64,000 nucleotides of DNA from Rubellimicrobium mesophilum DSM 19309 (GCF_000600335.2 NZ_KK088593.1:98408-162407), one strand, 5' to 3'. Counted from the stretch's first letter, positions 25,227-33,333 are shown. Notes: generated from the sequence alone by a model not told the origin. Program-made: numbers and translations.

Positions 25227-26159
25227 ATGGCCGACCTTCCGCGTTCCTTCCAGGAGATCATCCTGCGGCTCCAGAGCTACTGGGCGTCGAAGGGCTGCGC
25301 GATCCTGCAGCCCTACGACATGGAGGTCGGCGCCGGGACCTTCCATCCGGCGACGACGCTGCGGGCGCTGGGGACGAAGTCCTGGGCCGCGGCCTACGTG
25401 CAGCCCTCGCGCCGTCCGACCGACGGGCGGTATGGGGAGAACCCGAACCGGCTCCAGCACTACTACCAGTATCAGGTGCTCATCAAACCGTCGCCGCCGG
25501 ACCTTCAGGACCTCTACCTCGGCTCTCTGGACGCCATCGGCATCGACACCAGGATGCACGACATCCGCTTCGTCGAGGACGACTGGGAGAGCCCGACGCT
25601 AGGCGCCTGGGGCCTGGGCTGGGAGGTGTGGTGCGACGGGATGGAGGTCTCGCAGTTCACCTACTTCCAGCAGGTCGGCGGGCACGATTGCCGCCCCGTG
25701 TCGGGCGAGCTGACCTATGGGTTGGAGCGGCTGGCGATGTATGTCCTTGGCCTCGCGCATGTCATGGAGATGCCGTTCAACGACCCGCAGACGCCGATCC
25801 CGCTGACCTACGGCGACATCTTCCGGCAGACGGAGGAGGAATACTCGCGCCACAACTTCGATGCAGCGGACACCGAGCGGCTGCTGAGGCATTTCGAGGA
25901 TGCGGAGACCGAGTGCCGGAAGCTGCTGGCGGTCGAGGACGTGGACCCGAAGACGGGCAAGCGGATCATCCTCGCCCATCCGGCCTATGACCAGTGCATC
26001 AAGGCCTCGCACCTGTTCAACCTGCTCGACGCGCGCGGCGTCATCTCCGTGACCGAGCGGCAGGCCTATATCGGGCGGGTGCGGGCGCTGGCCAAGCTCT
26101 GCGCCGACGCCTTCGTGCGGACCGAGGCTGGGGGCCACGTCGAGGGCGCGGCGGCGTGA
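25227..26159 (+). CDS. glyQ: Glycine--tRNA ligase alpha subunit
   Basis: A 310-aa catalytic subunit of the bacterial alpha2beta2 glycyl-tRNA synthetase. It starts [19 protein letters not shown]. Class II motifs: [45 protein letters not shown], and [15 protein letters not shown] in motif 3. Full length. The stop overlaps the GTG of the DUF6446 gene, giving a coupled three-gene operon with glyS. The aggg-rich leader just upstream supports ATG 25227. Confidence 0.97.
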   Translation: MADLPRSFQEIILRLQSYWASKGCAILQPYDMEVGAGTFHPATTLRALGTKSWAAAYVQPSRRPTDGRYGENPNRLQHYYQYQVLIKPSPPDLQDLYLGSLDAIGIDTRMHDIRFVEDDWESPTLGAWGLGWEVWCDGMEVSQFTYFQQVGGHDCRPVSGELTYGLERLAMYVLGLAHVMEMPFNDPQTPIPLTYGDIFRQTEEEYSRHNFDAADTERLLRHFEDAETECRKLLAVEDVDPKTGKRIILAHPAYDQCIKASHLFNLLDARGVISVTERQAYIGRVRALAKLCADAFVRTEAGGHVEGAAA

Positions 26160-26689
26160 GAGCCGGGCGGATCATCATCGTGGCGCTGCTGCTGACGGCC
26201 CTCGCGATGGGGGTCGGGATGTGGTGGCTGCAGGTCTACGCCTATTACGACGAGCTGACGCCCGAGCAGGCGGGGCCGGTGACGCTGGTCCTGAAGGGCA
26301 ACGAGGGCGGGGAGACGATCGCGGCATCGGACCTCAGGGCCATCGACAGCGAGTCGTCGCCCATCCGGTTCCGCGAGTGCTTCACGACCTCGGAGCCGCT
26401 TGACGCCTTGGCGCAGAAGTTCGAGGCCTATGAGGAGCCGACGCCACTCAACGCGCCGGGCTGGTTCGACTGCTTCGACGCGGAAGCCATTGGCGACGCG
26501 CTGGAATCCGGCGAGGGTCGCGCCTTCCTGTCCGTCAAGGACATCCGCTATGGCATCGACCGCGTGGTCGCCGTCCTGCCGGACGGGCGCGGCTTTGCCT
26601 GGCAGCAGATCAACGCCTGCGGCGAGGTCGTCTTCAACGGCGAGCCCGCGCCCGAGGGCTGTCCCCCCGTTCCCGAAAGACTCGAATGA
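26156..26689 (+). CDS. DUF6446 family membrane-anchored protein between glyQ and glyS
   Basis: A 177-aa protein with a single N-terminal membrane segment ([26 protein letters not shown]), the rest periplasmic. Conserved-looking pieces are [35 protein letters not shown] and [27 protein letters not shown], with Cys in each region. The family is Rhodobacterales-specific and of unknown function. It starts with GTG overlapping the glyQ stop and ends overlapping the glyS ATG, so its synthesis is tied to the synthetase subunits. Confidence 0.85.
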   Translation: MRAGRIIIVALLLTALAMGVGMWWLQVYAYYDELTPEQAGPVTLVLKGNEGGETIAASDLRAIDSESSPIRFRECFTTSEPLDALAQKFEAYEEPTPLNAPGWFDCFDAEAIGDALESGEGRAFLSVKDIRYGIDRVVAVLPDGRGFAWQQINACGEVVFNGEPAPEGCPPVPERLE

Positions 26690-28995
26690 TGCCCGATTTG
26701 CTGATCGAACTCTTCTCGGAAGAGATCCCCGCCCGGATGCAGGCCAAGGCGGCCGAGGACCTGCGGACGCTGATGACCGACGGTCTGGTCGAGGCCGGGC
26801 TGACCTATTCGGGCGCGGCGGCGTTCTCGACGCCCCGGCGGCTGGTGCTGGCGGTCGAGGGGCTCTCGGACCAGAGCCGCGCGGTGCGCGAGGAGCGTAA
26901 GGGACCGAGGACCGATGCGCCCGAGGCGGCGGTGCAGGGGTTCCTTCGGTCCACGGGGCTGGCGCTGGAGCAGTTGGAACGGCGGGCGGAGAAGAAGGGC
27001 GAGGTTTTCTTCGCCGTCATCGAGAAGCCGGGACGGGCGGCGGCGGAGATCGTGGCCGAGGTGCTCGGGCGGGTGATCCGCGAGTTCCCGTGGCCCAAGT
27101 CGATGCGCTGGGGCTCGGGGTCGCTGCGCTGGGTGCGGCCGCTGCACTCGATCCTGTGCCTGCTGGTGCGGGAGGACGGCGCGGAGGTCGTGCCGTTCGA
27201 GATCGAGGGGATCACGGCGGGGAACACGACGCGGGGGCATCGCTTCCATGCGCCGGAGGCGTTTTCCGTCGTGTCCTTCGAGGATTACGAGGCGAAGCTG
27301 AAGCGGGCCCATGTGGTGCTGCGGGCCGAGGAGCGGCGGGAGCGCATCCGGCACGACGCGGCGACGCTCGCCTTTGCACGGGGGCTGGAGATCGTCGAGG
27401 ACGAGGGGCTGCTGGCCGAGGTCGCGGGGCTCGTGGAGTGGCCGGTGACGCTGATGGGCGCCATCGAGGAGCAGTTCCTGGAACTGCCGGCGGAAGTGCT
27501 CCAGACTTCCATGAAGGAGCACCAGAAGTTCTTCTCGGTGCGGAACCCCGGGACGGGGCGGATCGAGGGCTTCGTCACGGTCGCGAACATCGAGACGCCG
27601 GATGACGGGGCGACGATCCTCGCCGGGAACGCCAAGGTGCTGAGGGCGCGGCTCTCGGACGCGCGGTTCTTCTGGGAGAACGACCTGCGGGTCGCGACGT
27701 CGGGCATGGAGGAGTGGAAGGAGGGGCTGAGGCACGTCACCTTCCACAACAAGCTCGGGTCCCAGTGGGAACGGGTGGAGCGCATCCGGGCGCTTTCGCA
27801 GGAGATCGCGCCGTTCGTGGGGGCGGACCCGGAGTTGGCCGCGCAGGCGGCTGAGGTGGCGAAGCTCGACCTGCGGTCCTCGATGGTGGGGGAGTTCCCG
27901 GAGCTTCAAGGACTTATGGGGCGGTATTACGCTGGTGCCGCAGGATTGCCGCCGGAGGTAGCAGTAGCGGCTGAGGAGCATTACTCGCCGCTCGGGCCGA
28001 ACGACGAGGTGCCGAACGCGCCGGTCTCGGTGGCCGTGGCGCTGGCGGACAAGATCGACACGCTGACCGGGTTCTGGGCCATAGACGAGAAGCCGACGGG
28101 GAGCAAGGATCCGTTTGCGCTGCGGCGGGCGGCGCTGGGGGTGATTAGGTTGCTCCTAACCGGTGAACACCGGCTAAGGATCGTAGACGCCTATATGAGT
28201 TCTGTAGGGGAATTTTCAGAGAGATATGCGGCCAGATTCCGTGCGGACGCTCGTACGGAGATCATGCAGGCTTATGAACATTATAGAACCCTGAAAGGGA
28301 CTTTAGCTCATCTTGCACAGAGTTCTTCCATCTATTCCTTTTTACTCCAGGATTATAGCTCTTTGGTTGAGGAGGATGTGCGAGAAGAGAACGAACAGAT
28401 TTCCAAACTTATCGAGTCCGCAGTGAAGTTCGCTGTAGGCAGATACCACTCTTCGCTTAGCAAGAAGTTTCCAGACCTCCTCTCCTTCCTCCACGACCGC
28501 CTGAAGGTTCACCTCCGCGACCAGGGCATCCGGCACGACGTCATCGACGCCTGCCTTGCCATGCCGGGGAACGACGACCTCGTGCTGCTCGTGCGGCGGG
28601 CGGAGGCGCTGGCGGCGTTCCTCAAGACCGAGGACGGGGAGAACCTGCTCCAGGGCTTCAAGCGGGCGGCGAACCTGCTCGCGCAGGCGGAGGCCAAGGA
28701 CGGGGTCGAATACTCCTTCGGCGCGGACCCGAAATGGGCGGAGTACGACGAGGAGCGGGCGATCTTCGCGGCGCTCGACGCGGCCGAGGCGCGCATCCGG
28801 CCGGCGATGGAGCGGGAGGACTTTGGCGAGGCCATGTCGGCGCTCGCAGCGCTGCGGGCCCCGCTCGATGCGTTCCTGACAGCGGCGCAGGTGAACACCC
28901 CGAACCAGGTGGTGCGGCGGAACCGGCTGAACCTGCTCTCGCGCATCCGGCGGCTGTGCCTGGAAGTGGCGGACCTGACGAAGATCGAGGGATGA
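26686..28995 (+). CDS. glyS: Glycine--tRNA ligase beta subunit with internal low-GC insertion
   Basis: A 769-aa tRNA-binding beta subunit. It starts PDLLIELFSEEIPARMQ. FPWPKSMRWGSGSLRWVRPLHSI, LQTSMKEHQKFFSV, KLGSQWERVERI, LQGLMGRYYA, and WAIDEKPTGSKDPFALRRAALG precede the C-terminal DALR-like domain. E. coli GlyS is 689 aa; the excess of about 80 residues falls in codons near 485-600, where base composition drops sharply (see the separate entry). The frame stays intact through it. ATG 26686 overlaps the DUF6446 stop. Confidence 0.95.
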   Translation: MMPDLLIELFSEEIPARMQAKAAEDLRTLMTDGLVEAGLTYSGAAAFSTPRRLVLAVEGLSDQSRAVREERKGPRTDAPEAAVQGFLRSTGLALEQLERRAEKKGEVFFAVIEKPGRAAAEIVAEVLGRVIREFPWPKSMRWGSGSLRWVRPLHSILCLLVREDGAEVVPFEIEGITAGNTTRGHRFHAPEAFSVVSFEDYEAKLKRAHVVLRAEERRERIRHDAATLAFARGLEIVEDEGLLAEVAGLVEWPVTLMGAIEEQFLELPAEVLQTSMKEHQKFFSVRNPGTGRIEGFVTVANIETPDDGATILAGNAKVLRARLSDARFFWENDLRVATSGMEEWKEGLRHVTFHNKLGSQWERVERIRALSQEIAPFVGADPELAAQAAEVAKLDLRSSMVGEFPELQGLMGRYYAGAAGLPPEVAVAAEEHYSPLGPNDEVPNAPVSVAVALADKIDTLTGFWAIDEKPTGSKDPFALRRAALGVIRLLLTGEHRLRIVDAYMSSVGEFSERYAARFRADARTEIMQAYEHYRTLKGTLAHLAQSSSIYSFLLQDYSSLVEEDVREENEQISKLIESAVKFAVGRYHSSLSKKFPDLLSFLHDRLKVHLRDQGIRHDVIDACLAMPGNDDLVLLVRRAEALAAFLKTEDGENLLQGFKRAANLLAQAEAKDGVEYSFGADPKWAEYDEERAIFAALDAAEARIRPAMEREDFGEAMSALAALRAPLDAFLTAAQVNTPNQVVRRNRLNLLSRIRRLCLEVADLTKIEG
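28141..28480 (+). other. Low-GC in-frame insertion within glyS
   Basis: By count, 28261-28440 is about 43% G+C against roughly two thirds or more in the flanks, and A/T-ending codons abound. It encodes a hydrophilic, helix-prone stretch (FSERYAARFRADARTEIM, LVEEDVREENEQISKLIE) between the helix ending GVIRLLL and DRLKVHLRDQG. In ordinary GlyS these lie only a few tens of residues apart. No inverted ends or target duplication were found. Origin by recombination with a foreign glyS allele or by insertion is inference. Confidence 0.75.
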
Positions 28996-29311
28996 GGCGC
29001 GCCCGGAGGACCGTCCTCAGCGCCGAACGAGGGGCCGCTAGGCCCGGCGGCCACAACGTCTGAAGTTTGATCCTATCGGTTGGCGCCGCATGGTGGGGTG
29101 AATCCCCATCCTACAACCAGCGTAGGGTGGGCTTCGGCCCGCCAGCCCCGCTCTGAGACGGTGCGCCGTTGGAGCCGTGGCGTGGCGGGCTGAAGTCCGC
29201 CCTACAGGTGTGTAGGGTGGTGGAACCCATGCGTTGCGGACGCTCGCGCGAAGCTGGTGAGCGTCGAGCGGCTTTCCAGCGTGAACCGCGTGGGTTTCAC
29301 CCACCCTACGG
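28996..29311. repeat. Gene-free stretch with clustered GTAGGGTGGG-type repeats
   Basis: Three repeat units follow glyS: GGTGGGGTGAATCCCCATCC (29092-29111), a GTAGGGTGGGCTTCGGCCCGCC unit (29122-29143) mirrored by GGCGGGCTGAAGTCCGCC (29184-29201), and a unit of about 100 bases (29211-29310). The last is bounded by GTAGGGTGG..AACCCATGCG and its near-complement CGCGTGGGTTTCACCCACCC. No coding frame. The units sit between the convergent glyS and exported-protein genes. Confidence 0.6.
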
Positions 29312-29935
29312 TCACTCCGAGCAGAGGTAGACCGCGCTGCCGACCCCGATGAGCGTCACGGCGGCGGCGCTCGCCGCGGCGGGGGTGCTCAGGGCGGTGC
29401 CAAGGGTGGCCGCCGCCTGGCCGAGGCTCGTGGAGACCGCCGAGGCCTGGCCGGTGACGAGGACGGCGCCGGTGCCGTGGGCGACGGCCGTCACCGCGTC
29501 GGCGCCGGTCTCGACCTCGCGGCCGGTGGTGAGACCGACCATGGCCCGGCCGAGCGCGCCCATGCCGCCGGCCACGACGTTCACCCGGTCGCAGACCGTC
29601 TTGACGCAACGGCCGCGATAGTTGGCCTCGCCCGGCACGAGGAGCCAGCCCTGCGCGTCGTCGGCGGCGAGGCAGTAGCCCTCGGTCTGGTCGAGTTGCA
29701 TGGTGGTGGCGAGGAAGTGCGTGATCGTGGCGCTGTCGCAGTCCACCCGCTCGCCCCAGGCGCGGTCCCAGGTGCGGGACGGCCACATCCTCAGGCGCTC
29801 GCGCATGGAGGGCGCGGGCGCGCCCATCGCCTCGGGGACGATGATGAGCTCCTGCGCGTTGACGCGGGCCACGCAGCTCTGGGCTGCCGCGCCACTGGCG
29901 AGGCAGGCGAGCAGGATCGAAAGAAGCAGCCTCAC
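29312..29935 (-). CDS. Exported hypothetical protein with Gly/Ala-rich C-terminus
   Basis: A 207-aa protein with a signal peptide (LLLSILLACLASGAAAQ) and several Cys in the mature part (QSCVARVNAQELIIVPEAMG, ERVDCDSATITHFLATTM, YRGRCVKTVCDRVNVVAGG). The C-terminal half is a low-complexity Gly/Ala/Thr/Val stretch that could span a membrane (AAASAAAVTLIGVGSAVYLC). No family recognised. It begins with GTG overlapping the stop of the rhlE-like gene, so it is co-transcribed behind the helicase. Confidence 0.65.
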   Translation of the reverse strand: MRLLLSILLACLASGAAAQSCVARVNAQELIIVPEAMGAPAPSMRERLRMWPSRTWDRAWGERVDCDSATITHFLATTMQLDQTEGYCLAADDAQGWLLVPGEANYRGRCVKTVCDRVNVVAGGMGALGRAMVGLTTGREVETGADAVTAVAHGTGAVLVTGQASAVSTSLGQAAATLGTALSTPAAASAAAVTLIGVGSAVYLCSE

Positions 29936-31389
29936 CCGGCCCGACGCTCCGCGAAGCTCATGCGGATGAAGGAGGGCACGTCGTCGCCCATGCCGACGAC
30001 CTTCTCGTCGCGCGGCTCGCCCCTCGGGCGACGGTCCTCGCGGCGGGGACGCTCCTCGCGCTGGGGACGCTCGGCGCGCTCGGGGCGGGGGGCCTCGGCG
30101 ACCTCGACGGGGGCGGCCTCGACGAACACGGGCTCGGGTTGGCGCGGCTCGCGCTGCGGACGGTCCTCGCGGCGGTCGCGGCGGCCCCGCTTCTCGGCCT
30201 TCTCCTCGCGCCGGGGATGCTCCTCGCGGGGCGGCGCGTCCTTGAGCGGGTTCTCGACGCGCGGGATCTCCTTGCGGACGAGGGCCTCGATGGCGGTCAG
30301 ATACTTCTCGTCGCGGGGCGAGCAAATCGTGAGCGCCTTGCCCGAGCGGCCGGCTCGGCCGGTGCGGCCGATGCGGTGGACGTAATCCTCGGCGTGGGAG
30401 GGGACATCGAAGTTGAAGACGTGGCTGACCGCCGGGATGTCGAGGCCGCGCGCGGCGACGTCTGAGGCGATCAGGAGGCGGAGCTTGCCGTCGCGGAAGG
30501 CGTCGAGGGTGCGCATCCGCTGGCTCTGCTCGAGGTCGCCGTGGATCGCCTCGGCGTTGTAGCCGTATTTCTTGAGGCTCTTGGCGACGATGTCGACGTC
30601 GATCTTGCGGTTGCAGAAGATGATCGCGTTCGAGCAGGCCTCGCCCTCGCCGTCGATCAGGGCGCGGAGGACGGCGCGCTTCTCGCTGGCCTCGTTCTCG
30701 CGCCGGTGCGGCTTGAAGACGACGACGCCCTGCTCGATGTTCTCGCCCGTCGTGGCGGCGCGGGCGACCTCGACCTTGGCGGGGTTCGACAGGAAGGTCT
30801 TGGTGATCCGCTCGATCTCGGGCGCCATGGTGGCGGAGAAGAACAGGGTCTGGCGGGTGAAGGGCGTCAGGCCGAAGATGCGCTCGATATCGGGGATGAA
30901 GCCCATGTCGAGCATCCGGTCGGCCTCGTCCACCACCATGATCTGAACGCCGGTGAGGAGGAGCTTGCCCCGCTCGAAGTGGTCGAGGAGGCGGCCAGGG
31001 GTGGCGATGAGGACGTCCACGCCGCGGTCGATCAGCGCGTCCTGGTCCTTGAAGCTGACGCCGCCGATGAGGAGCGCCTTGGTGAGCTTCACGTGCTTGG
31101 CGTACTTGTCGAAGTTCTCGGCCACCTGGGCCGCGAGCTCGCGCGTCGGGCAGAGGACGAGGGAGCGCGGCATCCGGGCGCGGGCGCGGCCCTGGGCCAG
31201 CCGGGTGATCATGGGGAGCACGAAGCCCGCCGTCTTGCCGGTGCCGGTCTGGGCGATGCCGAGCACGTCGCGGCCTTCGAGCGCCGGGGGGATGGCGCCG
31301 GCCTGGATGGGCGTCGGGGTCTGGTAGTTGGCGTCGGCGAGGGCCTGGAGAACGCGGGGGTCGAGGTTGAGGTCGGAGAACTGAGTCAA
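29932..31389 (-). CDS. DEAD-box RNA helicase (RhlE-like)
   Basis: A 485-aa RNA helicase. The RecA-like core (residues about 1-370) has the Q motif, AQTGTGKT, PTRELAAQ, the DEAD box in VVDEADRMLDMGF, SAT, and HRIGRTGRAGR. The remaining 110 residues are a disordered Arg/Glu/Pro-rich tail (RREEKAEKRGRRDRRED), suited to RNA contact. Such helicases assist rRNA maturation and mRNA decay. The downstream exported gene overlaps by GTGA. A partial GGGGTGTTGCG string occurs in the leader near 31409-31419. Confidence 0.92.
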   Translation of the reverse strand: MTQFSDLNLDPRVLQALADANYQTPTPIQAGAIPPALEGRDVLGIAQTGTGKTAGFVLPMITRLAQGRARARMPRSLVLCPTRELAAQVAENFDKYAKHVKLTKALLIGGVSFKDQDALIDRGVDVLIATPGRLLDHFERGKLLLTGVQIMVVDEADRMLDMGFIPDIERIFGLTPFTRQTLFFSATMAPEIERITKTFLSNPAKVEVARAATTGENIEQGVVVFKPHRRENEASEKRAVLRALIDGEGEACSNAIIFCNRKIDVDIVAKSLKKYGYNAEAIHGDLEQSQRMRTLDAFRDGKLRLLIASDVAARGLDIPAVSHVFNFDVPSHAEDYVHRIGRTGRAGRSGKALTICSPRDEKYLTAIEALVRKEIPRVENPLKDAPPREEHPRREEKAEKRGRRDRREDRPQREPRQPEPVFVEAAPVEVAEAPRPERAERPQREERPRREDRRPRGEPRDEKVVGMGDDVPSFIRMSFAERRAG

Positions 31390-31539
31390 TGGCTATCCTA
31401 GCGAGGAGGGGTGTTGCGGCGACGTGGCCGCATCCTTCTCGCGCGGCCGGCCCGGCCGGATTGCCGGGGCTATCGTGAAACGCCTTGGGCGTTACGGGAA
31501 ATCGCCCGCAGGGTCAAGGGCTGGCGGCTGCGGCAGGGT

Positions 31540-31557
31540 GCCCTAGCTCGCTAGGGC
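31540..31557. promoter_or_regulatory. Operator-like palindrome upstream of osmC
   Basis: GCCCTAGC, TC, GCTAGGGC: perfect 8-bp arms with a 2-base centre, 19 bases before the osmC ATG and next to its ribosome site (aagggag). It could bind a dimeric repressor or fold as a leader hairpin. Confidence 0.45.
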
Positions 31558-31576
31558 GGACAGAAGGGAGATCGAG

Positions 31577-32008
31577 ATGATCCAGAAATACGGGAACGCG
31601 AGCTGGCAGGGCGGGCTGCGCGACGGGACGGGGCAGGTCTCGACCGAGACGGGGGTGCTGTCGAAGCAGGACTACAGCTTTGCCAAGCGGTTCGGTGACG
31701 TGAAGGGCACGAACCCCGAGGAGCTGATCGGCGCGGCCCATGCGGCCTGCTTCGCCATGGCGCTGAGCGGGGACCTGGAGAAGGCGGGGCTCAAGGCGGA
31801 CAATATCGACGCGAGGAGCACGGTGAACCTGGACATGAGCTCGGGGGCGCCGACGGTGAACCGGATCCACGTGGACGTGTCGGCGACGGTGCCGGGCGCC
31901 TCGGAGGAGCAGTTCCGGCAGATCGCGGAGGGGACCAAGCAGAACTGTCCGATCTCGCGGCTGCTGGCGGGGTCGGCGCAGATCGACATGACGGCGAAGC
32001 TGGCCTGA
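31577..32008 (+). CDS. OsmC family peroxiredoxin-like protein
   Basis: A 143-aa OsmC/Ohr-family protein that reduces organic hydroperoxides using a Cys pair. It starts MIQKYGNASWQGGLRDGTG. The first catalytic Cys is in ELIGAAHAACFAMALS and the second in EGTKQNCPISRLL. Length and ending match the OsmC branch rather than Ohr. It is divergent from the rhlE-like helicase, and the palindrome 19 bases upstream may regulate it. Cytoplasmic. Confidence 0.93.
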   Translation: MIQKYGNASWQGGLRDGTGQVSTETGVLSKQDYSFAKRFGDVKGTNPEELIGAAHAACFAMALSGDLEKAGLKADNIDARSTVNLDMSSGAPTVNRIHVDVSATVPGASEEQFRQIAEGTKQNCPISRLLAGSAQIDMTAKLA

Positions 32009-32020
32009 CGGACCCGGCGT

Positions 32021-32083
32021 TCAGCGGCGAAGGAGGCGCTTGAGGACGAGCGCGACGGCGGCCTTGAGGAGAAGTTTCTTCAT
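32021..32083 (-). CDS. Possible 20-residue cationic hydrophobic mini-protein
   Basis: Reads MKKLLLKAAVALVLKRLLRR and stops with TGA. A purine-rich GGAGA lies six to seven bases before the ATG. Lys/Arg at both ends flank a Leu/Ala/Val core, as in single-helix membrane peptides or type I toxin-like peptides. It converges on osmC (stops 12 bases apart). Such a short frame can arise by chance, so only the start site, composition and clean boundaries support it. Confidence 0.4.
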   Translation of the reverse strand: MKKLLLKAAVALVLKRLLRR

Positions 32084-32243
32084 CGGGGTCTCCGGTTGGG
32101 GTGAGTCGCATATGGGGACTGTGGCGGGCCCGTCCAAGGGCCTGCTCCTTGTGCCGATGCGGAGCGCCGGGCATTTGCGCCGGCATGGGTCGGGGAGACG
32201 GCTGTCCGCAGCGTGGCTCGGGAATCCAGCCGGGCTGGCGGGC

Positions 32244-32280
32244 GCGGGGCGCGGACAAGGTTCGAGGGTCCGCGCCCCGC
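32244..32280. ncRNA. Perfect 13-bp stem with 11-nt loop; candidate structured RNA core
   Basis: GCGGGGCGCGGAC (32244-32256), loop AAGGTTCGAGG, GTCCGCGCCCCGC (32268-32280), all 13 pairs Watson-Crick. The loop resembles a T-loop but no tRNA cloverleaf surrounds it. No T-run follows. The transcribed strand is unknown. Confidence 0.3.
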
Positions 32281-32723
32281 CACGCGCGCAGGGGTCCCGG
32301 CCGTTACAGACGGCGCGTGGAGAGCCACGCCGCCCGTCGTGCCGGGAGGCCGCGACGGCCCGGGTTGCGAGGCCGGTCGGTCGCGGGGACGCGTGCTCGA
32401 CGCGCGGCGGCTGGGTCTTTGCGGGGTCGCCTGTGCCCCTCCCAGTGAGGTCGGGCCTCGACCTCTCAAAAAGCTCTCGCCCGGCAGCCTCCACCGGGTC
32501 GCAGACGGTCGTGAGAGAGTACGCCCGGGGCGCGGCTGGCCGTCGAAGCCTCGTCCGGGTGAGCGCGGCTCCCTCGCGAGCCCGATCCCGACGCAAGCGC
32601 CCTCCTGCTCTGAGGTCCTGGGCGGGCCGGGAGACGGGGCGCGGGGGTGCGCTCCTGGTCTCTGGGGAGGAGGGTGCGGCAGGCGGGTTAACGGGCGGTT
32701 AACGGGGCGTTCGATGGGGGGTG

Positions 32724-32797
32724 GGGCGACGCAACACCTTGAAGGCAAGTATCTGATTGCAAATGATTATATGTCAAGACGGGGTGTTGCGTCGCCC
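32724..32797. repeat. 15-bp inverted-arm element with 44-nt loop, copy 2
   Basis: GGGCGACGCAACACC (32724-32738) and GGTGTTGCGTCGCCC (32783-32797) are perfectly complementary around a 44-nt, AT-rich loop. Copy 1 is at 9450-9523. The loop lengths are identical; the loop sequences agree at only about half the positions, while the arms differ at one. This pattern implies selection on the arms and spacing. Confidence 0.72.
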
Positions 32798-32996
32798 TGT
32801 CCGCCTCGTTCTCGCCTTGGCTGCCTGCGCGACCGAATCGCCGCGACCGCTGTGACGCCTTGAAGCGTCTTGCCACGAAAAGACCGTCGCCGGGCCACGA
32901 GGGTGTCACGGGGGCCGTGGGATGAGGCGGGCGGAACGGCCCGGTTCGCTGGACTTGCGGGGCGGGCCCCGTGTCGCTCATGGAAGGATGACTCAG

Positions 32997-33326
32997 ATGA
33001 CGTATGCGCGCCTTGTCGCGGCGGCCGTGCTGGCCGTGGTGGCGGTCCCGGCCCTGGCCGAGGACGTGGCCTATCAGGTGGTCAACGACAGCAGCTCGAC
33101 GCTGGTCGGCTTCTACACCTCGCCGTTGTCGGACCCGAACTGGAGCGGAAACCTCGTGACCGAAGGCAACGCGCTGGGCTCGGGGGAGAGCGGAACGGTC
33201 TCGATCACGGACGGCAGCGACGCGTGCGACTACGACGTGAAGTTCGAGTTCGAGGACGGGTCGGAGCTGACCGATCAGGTCAACGTGTGCGACGTGGCGA
33301 CGTATACGTTGAGCGACGGGGAGTGA
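32997..33326 (+). CDS. Small exported protein
   Basis: A 109-aa protein with a signal peptide (TYARLVAAAVLAVVAVPALA) cleaved before EDV. The mature part is acidic and beta-rich (VNDSSSTLVGFYTSPLSDP, SGESGTVSITDGSDACDYDVKF) with two Cys that may form a disulfide. No function recognised. ATG 32997 is preferred over 32988 because the ggaagg site is correctly spaced from it. A strong hairpin lies just past the stop. Confidence 0.75.
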   Translation: MTYARLVAAAVLAVVAVPALAEDVAYQVVNDSSSTLVGFYTSPLSDPNWSGNLVTEGNALGSGESGTVSITDGSDACDYDVKFEFEDGSELTDQVNVCDVATYTLSDGE

Positions 33327-33333
33327 GGGACGG

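Larger units (their letters stand above)
32084..32996. other. Gene-free, hairpin-dense 0.9-kb stretch
   Basis: No plausible coding frame on either strand; the long open frames are Arg/Pro/Ala-rich GC artefacts. Perfect inverted repeats are frequent: CCAGCC-G-GGCTGG (32226-32238), a 13-bp stem (32244-32280), GCGTGG-AGAG-CCACGC (32315-32330), GAGGTCG-GGCCT-CGACCTC (32447-32465), CCCGG-9-CCGGG inside CTCTC...GAGAG (32474-32517), and GGCTC-6-GAGCC (32567-32582). The element at 32724-32797 follows. A structured RNA is possible; no known RNA class was recognised. Confidence 0.5.

Noticed and set aside
32244..32280. The TTCGA-containing loop as a tRNA T-arm
   Set aside because: The stem is 13 bp, far longer than a T-stem, and no anticodon, D-arm or acceptor stem fits around it.
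32739..32782. The loop of element copy 2 translates to ...IANDYM..., resembling the AND start of tmRNA tags
   Set aside because: Copy 1 does not keep the peptide, there is no LAA/VAA-type ending, and no tRNA-like domain of tmRNA is nearby.
32084..32996. RNase P RNA in the gene-free region
   Set aside because: The universally conserved RNase P core strings were not seen on either strand.
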